Of a DNA stretch of 64,000 nucleotides, positions 26,733 through 35,031 are shown piece after piece. Both the position numbers and the translations under genes were made by a program. This DNA is from Myroides sp. WP-1 (GTDB lineage Bacteria > Bacteroidota > Bacteroidia > Flavobacteriales > Flavobacteriaceae), in assembly GCF_014145635.1 (NCBI RefSeq), contig NZ_JACHTC010000005.1:186001-250000 (forward strand), given 5' to 3'. Below the pieces are notes generated by a model, which saw only the letters and a list, made by a program, of their open reading frames with translations, had not been told where the DNA came from and made no database searches. Each line of letters starts with the position of its first letter. The first letter of the stretch is position 1.

Positions 26733-27269
26733 CTATATTTTTCTAACTTCTTGTTTAAATCGTTCAACCGTATGCTCAAACGTTTCTCGTAAATCTTCGG
26801 GGATAATTCCCTTTGTTGCATCGAAATTTTCATGAAATTTAGGAAGCGTAAAGGTCTCTATGATATTTCCTCCAAAGGCTGGAAATATCGTTTTAGCAAT
26901 ATTCAACGAATTTTGCGCTCCATATCCACCAGGAGAGGTAGATAAAAGCAACATAGGTTTCTCTTGAAATACTTTTAACTCTAAACGCGAACACCAATCA
27001 AATAGGTTTTTAAAACCAACCGTCCAATTTCGATTGTGTTCTGCCATTGAACAAACGAGAACATCTGCTTCTTTTAATTTGGTTAAAAAGGCTTTTGCTT
27101 CCACTGGGCAATTTTCTCTTTCACAGTCAACAGAAAAAAGAGGAACTGTAAAATCATTCAAATCCAATAATTCTACCTCATCCTCAGGAAAAAAACCCAA
27201 CGCATAAGACGTGAAGGTTTTATTGATTGAGGTGGTAGATATGCTTGCACCAAATCCAATTACTTTCAT
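26733..27269 (-). CDS. NAD(P)H-dependent FMN reductase-like protein
   Basis: A 178-residue flavodoxin-like protein. It starts with the FMN phosphate loop IGFGASISTTSINKTF, followed by EVELLDLNDFTVPLFS and VCSMAEHNRNWTVGFKNLFDWC. The last replaces the usual SPEYNGS motif with MAEHNRN. STSPGGYGAQNSL is also typical. Such enzymes reduce FMN, quinones or azo compounds with NADPH; the physiological substrate is unknown. It lies 12 nt downstream of the small acetyltransferase gene, probably in one transcript. Confidence 0.87.
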   Translation of the reverse strand: MKVIGFGASISTTSINKTFTSYALGFFPEDEVELLDLNDFTVPLFSVDCERENCPVEAKAFLTKLKEADVLVCSMAEHNRNWTVGFKNLFDWCSRLELKVFQEKPMLLLSTSPGGYGAQNSLNIAKTIFPAFGGNIIETFTLPKFHENFDATKGIIPEDLRETFEHTVERFKQEVRKI

Positions 27270-27281
27270 ATTCTTTTAGTA

Positions 27282-27599
27282 TTACAATTTATCATATGAC
27301 GGAAAACTAGCATCAACGATTCTCTTCCATTCTGGGTGTTTCTTAATAAAAGCAAAAACTAGAGGACAATAAGGTAGCACCGTTTTGTGATGTGCTTCGA
27401 TAAACTCCAATGTTTTTTCAATCAATGCAGTTGCCGCACCACGCCCTGCCAATGCTTCAGGACTTTCCGTGTGAATCAAATGAATGCGCTCCCCTACTTC
27501 TTTGTAATCAATAAAGGCAAGGTGTCCCTCTACATTTAATTCAAACCTTTTTGTTGTAGTATTCTGCTGTACGGCTAAGGGTAAAAACTCTTCTTTCAT
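27282..27599 (-). CDS. Small GNAT-type N-acetyltransferase (YjdJ-like)
   Basis: About 105 residues, starting MKEEFLPLAVQ. It has FELNVEGHLAFIDY, then the acetyl-CoA segment ALAGRGAATALIEKTLEFI and YCPLVFAFIKKHPEW. This is the compact GNAT type with the CPLV-xx-FIKKHPEW signature. The longer frame to 27632 adds 11 residues not seen in the family, so ATG 27599 is preferred. It leads a two-gene unit with the FMN reductase. Confidence 0.85.
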   Translation of the reverse strand: MKEEFLPLAVQQNTTTKRFELNVEGHLAFIDYKEVGERIHLIHTESPEALAGRGAATALIEKTLEFIEAHHKTVLPYCPLVFAFIKKHPEWKRIVDASFPSYDKL

Positions 27600-27782
27600 A
27601 TTTTTGTGTATTAACGGATCTTCTTCTATCAAAAATACGGATTATAAATACGTTACTCCTTAATGTAAATTAATTTCCGTCAAAATATAGTGTAAAATTA
27701 GTTCAGGTCTTCCTCTACTTTACACACAAAACTTGAAAAGATTATGCTATTTTTGTAGCTGAAAATTTTTAATGTATATATT

Positions 27783-28106
27783 ATGTTTGGCGATTTAATG
27801 GGAATGATGGGTAAACTACAAGAGACCCAAGCTAAAATTGAAGAAACTAAAAAGCGATTAGACACCATTCTAATTGATGAAAAAAGTAATGATGGATTAC
27901 TAAACGTGACTTTAACGGCCAACAGAACTATTCGTTCGCTATCTATTGCTGATGAGTTAATGGATGATAAAGAGCAATTAGAAGATTATCTTGTTATGGT
28001 GCTAAATAGAGCTATTGAAAAAGCAACTGCTATTAACGAAGCGGAATTAGCTGCAGCGGCAAAAGATGGTATGCCTAATATTCCTGGTTTAGACTTATTT
28101 AAATAG
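27783..28106 (+). CDS. YbaB/EbfC-family nucleoid-associated protein
   Basis: A 107-residue protein starting [21 protein letters not shown]. It has the alternating hydrophobic helix and beta pattern of YbaB/EbfC, including [17 protein letters not shown] and a C-terminal [16 protein letters not shown] typical of Bacteroidetes members. The family forms tweezer-shaped dimers that bind DNA. The DUF4369 lipoprotein gene starts 3 nt after its stop and probably shares its transcript. Confidence 0.9.
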   Translation: MFGDLMGMMGKLQETQAKIEETKKRLDTILIDEKSNDGLLNVTLTANRTIRSLSIADELMDDKEQLEDYLVMVLNRAIEKATAINEAELAAAAKDGMPNIPGLDLFK

Positions 28107-28109
28107 TAT

Positions 28110-28850
28110 ATGATAAAAAAATATATGGGTGTTGCTTTCCTTCTTGGAGCTTCACTATTTGCTTCTTGTAGCAAAGATTCAAAGGGAACTGAAAACTTAA
28201 CTATTTCAGGAAAAGTAGACGGATTAAAACAGGGAAAAGTATATCTTTTTCACGTACAAGACACTACTTTCGTTGTACTTGATTCTTTGGTTGTAGATGG
28301 TAAATCTTCGGATTTTACCTTTAAACATCACCTTGAATCACCAGAAATGTTGTTTCTATCTTTGGACCGCGGTCACAGTAATTCAATTGACAATCAATTG
28401 TCTTTCTTCGCAGAACCTGGTACAATGACGATCGAAACAACGCTAAAGAACTTTTATAAAGACGCTAAAATAAAAGGATCACAAAGCAATGATTTATACA
28501 AAGAGTACCTAAAATCAAGAACGATGATCACAGATCGCCAAAACGATTTGTACGTTGCTTTATTTGAAGCTCAAAAAACGAATAACACAGCTCAACTAGA
28601 TAGCTTACAAGAAGTAAATAAAAAACTTACAGGACGTCTATTCTTGAATGCCATTAATTTCGCTTTGAATAACAAAAACTCTGATGTAGCTCCTTATATT
28701 GCTTTGACAGAGCTTTACGATCGAAATATCAAATATCTAGATACAATCTACAATTCATTAACTCCGGAAGTATCCAAACACAAGTACGGAAAAAGTTTAA
28801 ATGAATTCATCCAAGAAAGAAAAAAAGAAGAAGCGAAAGCTAGCGAATAA
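28110..28850 (+). CDS. DUF4369-domain lipoprotein
   Basis: A 246-residue protein with a lipobox signal peptide (LLGASLFASC, Cys at residue 21). It then has the DUF4369 domain: LTISGKVDGLKQGKVYLFHVQDTTFVVLDSLVVDG and FFAEPGTMTIET. Such domains often precede a thioredoxin fold in Bacteroidetes lipoproteins, but here the C-terminus is helical (residues 125-246) and no CxxC is present. It should be anchored in an envelope membrane, facing the periplasm or surface. The function is unknown. Confidence 0.85.
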   Translation: MIKKYMGVAFLLGASLFASCSKDSKGTENLTISGKVDGLKQGKVYLFHVQDTTFVVLDSLVVDGKSSDFTFKHHLESPEMLFLSLDRGHSNSIDNQLSFFAEPGTMTIETTLKNFYKDAKIKGSQSNDLYKEYLKSRTMITDRQNDLYVALFEAQKTNNTAQLDSLQEVNKKLTGRLFLNAINFALNNKNSDVAPYIALTELYDRNIKYLDTIYNSLTPEVSKHKYGKSLNEFIQERKKEEAKASE

Positions 28851-28854
28851 TTGT

Positions 28855-28888
28855 AAATTGTCCTTTTAATCAAAAGGACAATTTTTTT
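28855..28888 (+). terminator. Terminator abutting the start codon of the Crp/Fnr gene
   Basis: Perfect 13-bp arms at 28855-28867 and 28872-28884 with an AATC loop, followed by T residues up to 28888. The ATG of the next gene starts at 28889, so no space remains for a ribosome site outside the hairpin. Confidence 0.85.
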
Positions 28889-29455
28889 ATGTCATTACAC
28901 CAATCACTTCAAGCGATTCTTCATTTATCTGATGTAGAAGTACAAAAAATAGCCCCTTATTTTGTTGCTCAATCACATGAGAAAAACACCTGTTTACTAG
29001 AAGTAGGAAAAAAAGCAGACCAACTATTTTTCCTCGCTGAAGGTTTTATTCGGATACACGCTGATTTTGATGGCAAAGAGATTACACAATGGATTAGTTT
29101 TCCAGGCTATTTTCTAACTGATCTTTCCTCTTGGTTTTTCGATCAGCCTGCAAAATGGTCTTTGACTACGTTATCTCCTGTTGTAGTGTGGAGCCTTTCT
29201 AAATCAAATTACAATATAGTACAACGTGAAGTTTCCCATTGGCATACCAAAGAAAAGCTTTTTATCGGACATTGTTTTGACTTGATGGAAAATCGGATTT
29301 TTCAGTTGTTATCGCAAAGTAGTGAAGAACGATACTTGGCCTTTTGTAACCAATTTGAATTTTTATTCAATTGCGTTCCCCATCAATACATCGCGTCTCT
29401 TTTGGGAATGACACCAGAAACACTAAGTCGATTAAGACGTAAAAATGCCAAATAA
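28889..29455 (+). CDS. Crp/Fnr-family transcriptional regulator
   Basis: A 188-residue protein. It has a cyclic-nucleotide-binding-like beta barrel (about residues 28-115: QLFFLAEGFIRIHADFDGKEITQWISFPGYFLTDL) and a C-terminal helix-turn-helix, YIASLLGMTPETLSRLRR. There are no cysteine clusters for an Fe-S centre and no clear cAMP contacts, as is common in Bacteroidetes Crp-like proteins. Its start codon touches the T run of a terminator. A palindromic Crp/Fnr-type site lies just after its stop, upstream of the SRPBCC gene, its likely target. Confidence 0.9.
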   Translation: MSLHQSLQAILHLSDVEVQKIAPYFVAQSHEKNTCLLEVGKKADQLFFLAEGFIRIHADFDGKEITQWISFPGYFLTDLSSWFFDQPAKWSLTTLSPVVVWSLSKSNYNIVQREVSHWHTKEKLFIGHCFDLMENRIFQLLSQSSEERYLAFCNQFEFLFNCVPHQYIASLLGMTPETLSRLRRKNAK

Positions 29456-29459
29456 TTTT

Positions 29460-29475
29460 CTTGATTTAAATCAAG
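29460..29475. promoter_or_regulatory. Crp/Fnr-type operator
   Basis: The 16-bp palindrome CTTGATTTAAATCAAG contains TTGAT-N4-ATCAA, the Fnr-type half-site pattern. A near-consensus promoter box (GATATTTG) lies about 30 bp downstream, before the SRPBCC start. That places the site near -41 to -45, the class II activator position. Confidence 0.65.
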
Positions 29476-29520
29476 AGAGTTCCTGTTTAAAGCCTTGATA
29501 TTTGTGTAAAAATATATCAG

Positions 29521-29931
29521 ATGAAACTCGTTACACAAATAGAAATTAAAGCTAATGCTGAAACCATTTGGAATGCTTTACTAGATTTTGACCAATACTA
29601 TAAATGGAATCCTTTTATTTCCAAAATTGAAGGAGACGCTAAACCGGGACAGCGATTGAAAGTGAAAATTCAGGACATGAAATTTTCTCCAATTGTACAG
29701 ATTTGTACGCCTCATCAAAAATTAACCTGGCAAGGAACATTGGGAGTAAAAGGACTCTTTGACGGCTATCACTATTTTGAAATTCTTCCTATTGCTGAAA
29801 ATAAATGTTTATTTATTCACGGTGAAAACTTTAGTGGTTTTCTTGTTCCTTTTCTAAAAAAGAAATTGAAAAAAGAGACCTTACCTGGGTTTATTCTCAT
29901 GAATTGCTCTTTAAAAGATTATGTGGAATAG
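29521..29931 (+). CDS. SRPBCC-fold protein (polyketide cyclase/START-like)
   Basis: A 136-residue protein with the typical start IEIKANAETIWNALLDFDQYYKWNPFISKIEGDAKPGQRLKV and a long C-terminal helix region. The SRPBCC/Bet v1 fold binds hydrophobic ligands. No catalytic residues can be assigned. It directly follows the Crp/Fnr gene with an operator between them, so it is probably the regulator's target. Confidence 0.88.
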   Translation: MKLVTQIEIKANAETIWNALLDFDQYYKWNPFISKIEGDAKPGQRLKVKIQDMKFSPIVQICTPHQKLTWQGTLGVKGLFDGYHYFEILPIAENKCLFIHGENFSGFLVPFLKKKLKKETLPGFILMNCSLKDYVE

Positions 29932-29978
29932 TTTACAGTAGACGGTTTACGATAAACCGTAAACCGTCTACTGTAAAC
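29931..29978. terminator. 21-bp perfect palindrome between convergent genes
   Basis: Arms 29931-29951 and 29958-29978 match perfectly around a 6-nt loop. The arm holds GTTTAC at both ends, so the block reads as nested GTTTAC/GTAAAC repeats. It begins at the last base of the SRPBCC stop codon and ends just before the PH-domain gene's end. It lacks long T runs, so it may be a REP-like repeat serving as a terminator. Confidence 0.6.
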
Positions 29979-29984
29979 AATCCT

Positions 29985-31499
29985 CTACATCCAAGGTCTA
30001 TTTTGGCTTTCGATTGTAAACAACCATTGATCTCTTAACTCTTTTAGCTGTGTATAATTTGATGTACTAAACTGTACAATTCCTCCCGCTGTATATAGCA
30101 TCATGCTTCCTACATTGGCTGATTTTTGCCAAACCAACTGGGAAAGTACTATTTTTTGAATTTTATGTGGTTCGAGTATTGTATGGTTAATATCCCATAT
30201 ACCCGATTTTACAACAATAAAATTAGGTGTTATGATTAATCTACCGATGCGATAATAACGCCAAATTAGCAAAGTTACTACAACAAAATACGTTGCTCCA
30301 CTACTAAATCTCCAGGTTTCTTCTATAGCGTCTTGGGTAAATCCAATAAATAAACTTACTGGTAGGAGAACTAAAAAGAAAAAGCGAAACCCAAAAAAGC
30401 GGTAGTTGTGTTTTAATTCACGACCTTCTAATTCCAACGGCTTTTTGAATATCATATCAAAAAAATCTTTTGTTTCTCCTGTGGAACAACCTGGAATTTC
30501 TAATGCTGTCTTTTTATTAAAAGATTCATTGCCAAAAACTTGATGAATCTTAAAGCTGGATATGCCCCATAACTTTTGAAAGTAATTACGCACAATTTTA
30601 ATTAATTGCACACGAGTAGGTTTAATAATAGTGCTTTTGGTGTGTAATAAACCATAAGACATAAACAAACTATCATGTTGAACAACAACCTTATAGTTAT
30701 AAAATTTAATTACGGTACGGATAATATTGAACACAAAAATAGCCGCTAAAAAAAAGAGCACAATCACTACACCCACATAAAGCGTTATTTTTTCTTCTAA
30801 AAAGGTATCTATTGCCTCATCATCAATGGAATCGTTAAACAATCGGGATCCTTCGTATATGATTGAATTAGCAAACAACAACACGATTCCCATCGTATAG
30901 AGATAATTCGTCGTCGCTCCAACTTTTAATAACGTACCAACTCCTATATGTCGGGTATCTTGATGGTTCGTTGTTTCTTCAATTCTTTGTTCTTTAGTTA
31001 TCGCGGGATCTTCCACTTTTGTCAAGTGTTCACGGTAAGCCAATAGCGTTTCTTTCAGCGCTTGTGCTACTTCATGAGAAACAGATTTAATCACTCCCTC
31101 TTTAGCAGTACTTCCAGCAGAATCAACTTCAATAGAATAAATCCCCAACAACTTATTGATAAACGATTGATTGATATTAACCTGTTGTATTTTACTCAAC
31201 TGGATGGTTGTTTTCGTTTTATTGAAGATTCCTTTCTGTACAACAAACGCTTCGGTTTCCTTTTCGATATGAAACGTAAAATTGCGATAGCTCAGATATG
31301 CCCCAACCAATACAAGGACAAGGAACAAACCGATGCTTAAAAAAATCCATTGTACCCCTGTTTGCCATTCTCCTTTATTTATTCGAACGAGAATCAAGAT
31401 TAAAACAGGAAAAAAAGCGCGAACAAACTTTTGCAATCCATATACAAAGTTCACTATAATGCCAATGGGCGCTTGTCTATTGGGAATATAGAAATTCAT
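29985..31499 (-). CDS. PH-domain membrane protein (YdbT-like)
   Basis: A 504-residue protein with several hydrophobic pairs (about residues 15-65, 200-260 and 360-410). Between them are bacterial PH (bPH_2, DUF304) modules such as FVVQKGIFNKTKTTIQLSKIQQVNINQSFINKLLGIYSIEVDSAG. This is the YdbT half of the widespread YdbS-YdbT pair, linked in Bacillus to envelope stress and bacteriocin resistance. Its start overlaps the stop of the YdbS-like gene by one base, so the two are translated together. Confidence 0.88.
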   Translation of the reverse strand: MNFYIPNRQAPIGIIVNFVYGLQKFVRAFFPVLILILVRINKGEWQTGVQWIFLSIGLFLVLVLVGAYLSYRNFTFHIEKETEAFVVQKGIFNKTKTTIQLSKIQQVNINQSFINKLLGIYSIEVDSAGSTAKEGVIKSVSHEVAQALKETLLAYREHLTKVEDPAITKEQRIEETTNHQDTRHIGVGTLLKVGATTNYLYTMGIVLLFANSIIYEGSRLFNDSIDDEAIDTFLEEKITLYVGVVIVLFFLAAIFVFNIIRTVIKFYNYKVVVQHDSLFMSYGLLHTKSTIIKPTRVQLIKIVRNYFQKLWGISSFKIHQVFGNESFNKKTALEIPGCSTGETKDFFDMIFKKPLELEGRELKHNYRFFGFRFFFLVLLPVSLFIGFTQDAIEETWRFSSGATYFVVVTLLIWRYYRIGRLIITPNFIVVKSGIWDINHTILEPHKIQKIVLSQLVWQKSANVGSMMLYTAGGIVQFSTSNYTQLKELRDQWLFTIESQNRPWM

Positions 31500-32077
31500 T
31501 ATTCTGCTGTATTAGGATTAATCTCAGGATCATTTACTTGGGCTTCACTTATTACAGGTGAAATTTGTTCTATAACAAAAGCCTTAATTCGATCTGCCTC
31601 TTTCAATGGCAGTCCTGGGATTTTTAAATCACCGAAATTTCCTCCTGCTGTAAAGAACTCAATCTGGCATAAACCAAAAAGTCGCAACAAAAAACCTTCG
31701 TAAATTTCTACATGTTGCACACGATTAAATGGAATTGTTATTTGTTTTTGATTGATTAATCCTGTTTTATAACTTATGTCGTGCGCTCTAACGGCATATC
31801 CTTTTTTAGCAACACCCGCAATGCGCAAAATAGCCGTTGCTATTGCCCAAACTATACTAATGCCTAACACGGTGGTTTTGTACTCGACAAGTAAAGCTTC
31901 TTTTTCTAAAGGCAAATAAAAACCACATGCTCCTATAGCTCCAATTACCAAAACCATAACAACGGTGGTAATTAAAACGACATTTTTATACTTAGAATGT
32001 AAGGGCTCATATACTACTTCTTCAAGTTGTGGTAGTGTTTTGGAATTTATTTGTTGATTAGAAAAAGTTGTTTCCAT
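31499..32077 (-). CDS. PH-domain membrane protein (YdbS-like)
   Basis: A 192-residue protein with two membrane helices (about residues 33-52 and 66-90). A bPH_2 module follows: DISYKTGLINQKQITIPFNRVQHVEIYEGFLLRLFGLCQIEFFTAGG. The acidic C-terminal tail and short length fit YdbS. It is the first gene of the YdbS-YdbT pair and stands alone with it, without an adjacent regulator. Confidence 0.88.
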   Translation of the reverse strand: METTFSNQQINSKTLPQLEEVVYEPLHSKYKNVVLITTVVMVLVIGAIGACGFYLPLEKEALLVEYKTTVLGISIVWAIATAILRIAGVAKKGYAVRAHDISYKTGLINQKQITIPFNRVQHVEIYEGFLLRLFGLCQIEFFTAGGNFGDLKIPGLPLKEADRIKAFVIEQISPVISEAQVNDPEINPNTAE

Positions 32078-32145
32078 AAAAGTAATCGTTTAGAAAACAA
32101 ATATATTCTTTTCATTTGATCTTCTTCATTCTGCCTCAAATAAAA

Positions 32146-32172
32146 ATAGCCACCATATGGCATGGTGGCTAT
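32146..32172 (-). terminator. Terminator of the DUF4397 lipoprotein gene
   Basis: ATAGCCACCAT (32146-32156) pairs with ATGGTGGCTAT (32162-32172). Read leftward, it is followed by a T-rich run, 28 bp after the gene's stop. Confidence 0.8.
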
Positions 32173-32199
32173 CTTCAAACATTGATATAGAATATAGAA

Positions 32200-32907
32200 T
32201 TAAAACTGTCTTACAACACCTAAATAATAGGGGGTTTGAGCATTACTGGAACCGGTCAAGATAAAAGAATAATGGTTTCCTTTCTCTAGGACAATCTGTT
32301 CTCGTTTCGTAATACTTTTACTGTCTTTATCTTCGATGGTTACAGTATAGGTATTGCTCGACTGAATTATAAACCTTTGATTTTCTTTGGCTGATGTTGC
32401 TGTTTCGGAATTTCGATTTTCGAAGATCAATTGATCGTTTAATTTAACTTGAACGGGTAAATCTTCTCCGGTTAAATTAAAAAATCGAATTCCCACTTGT
32501 CCATTTCCTTGCGTTTCAGCCAATTTTAACGGTAGATCTTCTGTCACAAAATGAATTACATTAACTTTAGATCCGCCACCAACAAAAGACGTGTAATACT
32601 GATTATCTTTTACTTGAAACTTCACTCGTGCATCGAGCGATTCTTGCTTATTTGTCAAAACTTCAAGAGTTCTATTTCCCGTATATAAACGAACAAAATC
32701 GTAGCGTTGATATCCTAATCCCTGATAAGGAGGTTGAATCAATCGTCCATCTGCGGCATACCAAACTGCGTTAGCACCAGAAAAACCATTTACCATAGTT
32801 AATCCTCCCACTTGATAGCTCCCATCACTGCTATTGTCATCTAAACTACATCCTTGTACAAAAAGAACACTTAGCAGCACACCAAATAATAGGATTAATC
32901 TTTTCAT
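32200..32907 (-). CDS. DUF4397-domain lipoprotein
   Basis: A 235-residue protein with a lipobox (LLSVLFVQGC, Cys20). It has a DUF4397-like repeat structure: LTMVNGFSGANAVWYAADGRLI, then VRLYTGNRTLEV, and later GQVGIRFFNLTGEDLPVQVKLNDQLIFEN. These are beta-sandwich envelope proteins of unknown role that resemble carbohydrate- or partner-binding modules. It is transcribed alone, divergent from the efflux operon. Confidence 0.82.
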   Translation of the reverse strand: MKRLILLFGVLLSVLFVQGCSLDDNSSDGSYQVGGLTMVNGFSGANAVWYAADGRLIQPPYQGLGYQRYDFVRLYTGNRTLEVLTNKQESLDARVKFQVKDNQYYTSFVGGGSKVNVIHFVTEDLPLKLAETQGNGQVGIRFFNLTGEDLPVQVKLNDQLIFENRNSETATSAKENQRFIIQSSNTYTVTIEDKDSKSITKREQIVLEKGNHYSFILTGSSNAQTPYYLGVVRQF

Positions 32908-33083
32908 TTGTCTTTTGTTTCATAAATAAACAGCAAAATTCATACCATAGCAAGGGATTTGATGTTATTATTTCGTTTTTGTCTGACTTGTGATTGCTAT
33001 TTTTAGCTATACATCACTTGAAAAAATAAAATCCCCTTAAAAAAATTGCATTTAATTTTGAAATATTCTATGTTTGTCTCTAC

Positions 33084-33500
33084 ATGAAAACAAGCACATT
33101 ACATAACATTCAACAAAAAACGTACAAAATACTAGCTTTATTTTGTGCGGTATGGCTTATTTTCTCTACCTGTTCTATGCAAACGAGTTTAGCACATTTA
33201 CTTCAAAATGACAGCGTTGCCATTGAACAAACCTCAAAAACCAATAAGACAAAGAAACAAACAACAGTTACAGAACGCAGCTGTCATCAAAATGTTATAC
33301 AAGATGACACAACTGTACTACAACAAGCTGGTTGGGATCTTTCCAATCCTTTTGTTGCGTTACTCGTGTCGACATTTTTACTTTTCGCTTTTGGTTTTCG
33401 TTTATCTACTGATTCAACAGGACATCCTTTGTATCAGAATACCTCCCAACTACAGGGAAAACTCCCTCTATTTATCGAGCTTCAGAATCTGAGAATTTGA
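33084..33500 (+). CDS. Small membrane protein leading the efflux operon
   Basis: A 138-residue protein with two hydrophobic segments (about residues 15-37 and 88-105). Between them is a polar, lysine-threonine-rich loop, and the tail is GKLPLFIELQNLRI. I recognise no family, but small proteins of this shape and ending often precede TolC-type operons in Bacteroidetes. A promoter box TATGTTTG ending near 33077 lies just upstream. It is 133 bp before the TolC-like gene, in the same direction. It may be a regulatory or assembly partner; this is inference. Confidence 0.65.
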   Translation: MKTSTLHNIQQKTYKILALFCAVWLIFSTCSMQTSLAHLLQNDSVAIEQTSKTNKTKKQTTVTERSCHQNVIQDDTTVLQQAGWDLSNPFVALLVSTFLLFAFGFRLSTDSTGHPLYQNTSQLQGKLPLFIELQNLRI

Positions 33501-33633
33501 TTTTTATCGATTGTACAACTTTATCTATTGTAGGAAGTATTCCACTTACCTAGGCAATAGCTATTATTTATCGTGAAAATAATTCAACAACTCGAGGTCT
33601 ATTTATCTTAGATCTCCCCAAATTCTCTTTCTC

Positions 33634-35019
33634 ATGAAAACGATTTTTCGTTCGGCTACTTTATTGTGGTTGACCTGTGGAAGCTTATCCTTATATGCAC
33701 AAGAACACTCCTCATTATCACTGGGTGGTTTATGGCAAAAAGTAGAACAAAACTACCCTGGCTTACAAGCACAGGAAGATTTAATTTCCTCCAAATCAAG
33801 CCAGAGACAAGCGGTAAAAAGTCAAGCTTTACCTCAACTAAAATTTCAAGCTCAAAACTCTTACGGCACATTCGAAGGGAGTAATGGGGCATTTTTTCCA
33901 CAATCTGGATTTTTTAACGTCAGTGGAACCCCAAATACACTGGATGGAAGTGATCAAACCTTCAACACTTTTGGCTCTGTTGTCATGGAGTGGGAAATTT
34001 TTGCTTTTGGAAAACAAACACAAGAAAACAAAGCTGCTACAGCCCAGTTTAATCAATCTGTTGCACAAAAAGACGCTTATCTCATTCAACTAAAACGAGA
34101 ACTTGCACTTCGTTATATCCAAAACTTATATGCAACTGCAAATTTTGATTGGATGCAAAAAAATGCAGCTCGTTTACAAAATATAGAACGCCTTACTAAG
34201 GGATTAGCCTTATCGGGTTTAAAACCTGAGGCAGATAATCTACTCGCTCATTCCTCTTATTTACAAGCGGCAGGGCAACAAAATTATTGGACTGGAGTCA
34301 AACAAGCCTCTCACATTACCTTAGTGGAGTTAGTTGGCGAATCATTGAATGCGACAAACTCCTCACAAATAGACCATTTTTTAACTCATGCTTTAAGTCA
34401 ATCACTAACCTTCGAGTCAACATCATCATCTGATCATCCTGTATTGCAACAATATAAGCAAGAAGCCTCTTTCTTTGAACACCGTAGTAAATCTATAACT
34501 AGAGCTTCGTTACCAAGCGTTAAACTCCTTGGAGGTTATGCCCTTAGAGGAAGCGGTATTCAAACACAAACGGTATCAAACCAATGGAAAGATGGTTTCT
34601 CAAATTCGGTTGATAACTATTTAGTGGGTCTTGGAATTACTTGGAATTTTTCTTCTCTATTTACGAATCAACACAAAAAACAAGTCTTAAACAAGCAAGC
34701 AGAGAGTGCGGATAAAAAGTATTCTGCCTATGAGCAGGCACTTCAGGCCAATATAGAAGCAAATCAAATTCAACTTCAAGAGCAAACAGCTCAACTCAAA
34801 CAAACCCAACAAGCCGTTGAAGAAGCCACTCAAGCCTATACCATGTATCTGGCGCGTTATCAAAGTGGTCTTATTACGTTGACTGAACTTTTACAAATTC
34901 AACAATTACTAGAACAAGCCGAAAAAACACATATCGAAGCTGCTCAACACTATTGGTTACAGCTCGTATCAACTGCCACATTAAAGGCCAATTTCGACTA
35001 TTTATTTACTAACTTATAA
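33634..35019 (+). CDS. TolC-family outer membrane efflux protein
   Basis: A 461-residue protein with a signal peptide (cleavage near LYAQ-E). The long helical OEP repeats follow, including SLSLGGLWQKVEQNYPGLQAQEDLISSKSSQRQAVKSQALPQL and a C-terminal YLARYQSGLITLTELLQIQQLLEQAEKTHIEAAQHYW. It should form the trimeric outer membrane channel of the RND pump encoded next. The gap to the pump gene is 12 nt. Confidence 0.92.
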   Translation: MKTIFRSATLLWLTCGSLSLYAQEHSSLSLGGLWQKVEQNYPGLQAQEDLISSKSSQRQAVKSQALPQLKFQAQNSYGTFEGSNGAFFPQSGFFNVSGTPNTLDGSDQTFNTFGSVVMEWEIFAFGKQTQENKAATAQFNQSVAQKDAYLIQLKRELALRYIQNLYATANFDWMQKNAARLQNIERLTKGLALSGLKPEADNLLAHSSYLQAAGQQNYWTGVKQASHITLVELVGESLNATNSSQIDHFLTHALSQSLTFESTSSSDHPVLQQYKQEASFFEHRSKSITRASLPSVKLLGGYALRGSGIQTQTVSNQWKDGFSNSVDNYLVGLGITWNFSSLFTNQHKKQVLNKQAESADKKYSAYEQALQANIEANQIQLQEQTAQLKQTQQAVEEATQAYTMYLARYQSGLITLTELLQIQQLLEQAEKTHIEAAQHYWLQLVSTATLKANFDYLFTNL

Positions 35020-35031
35020 TATAGACTCCCT

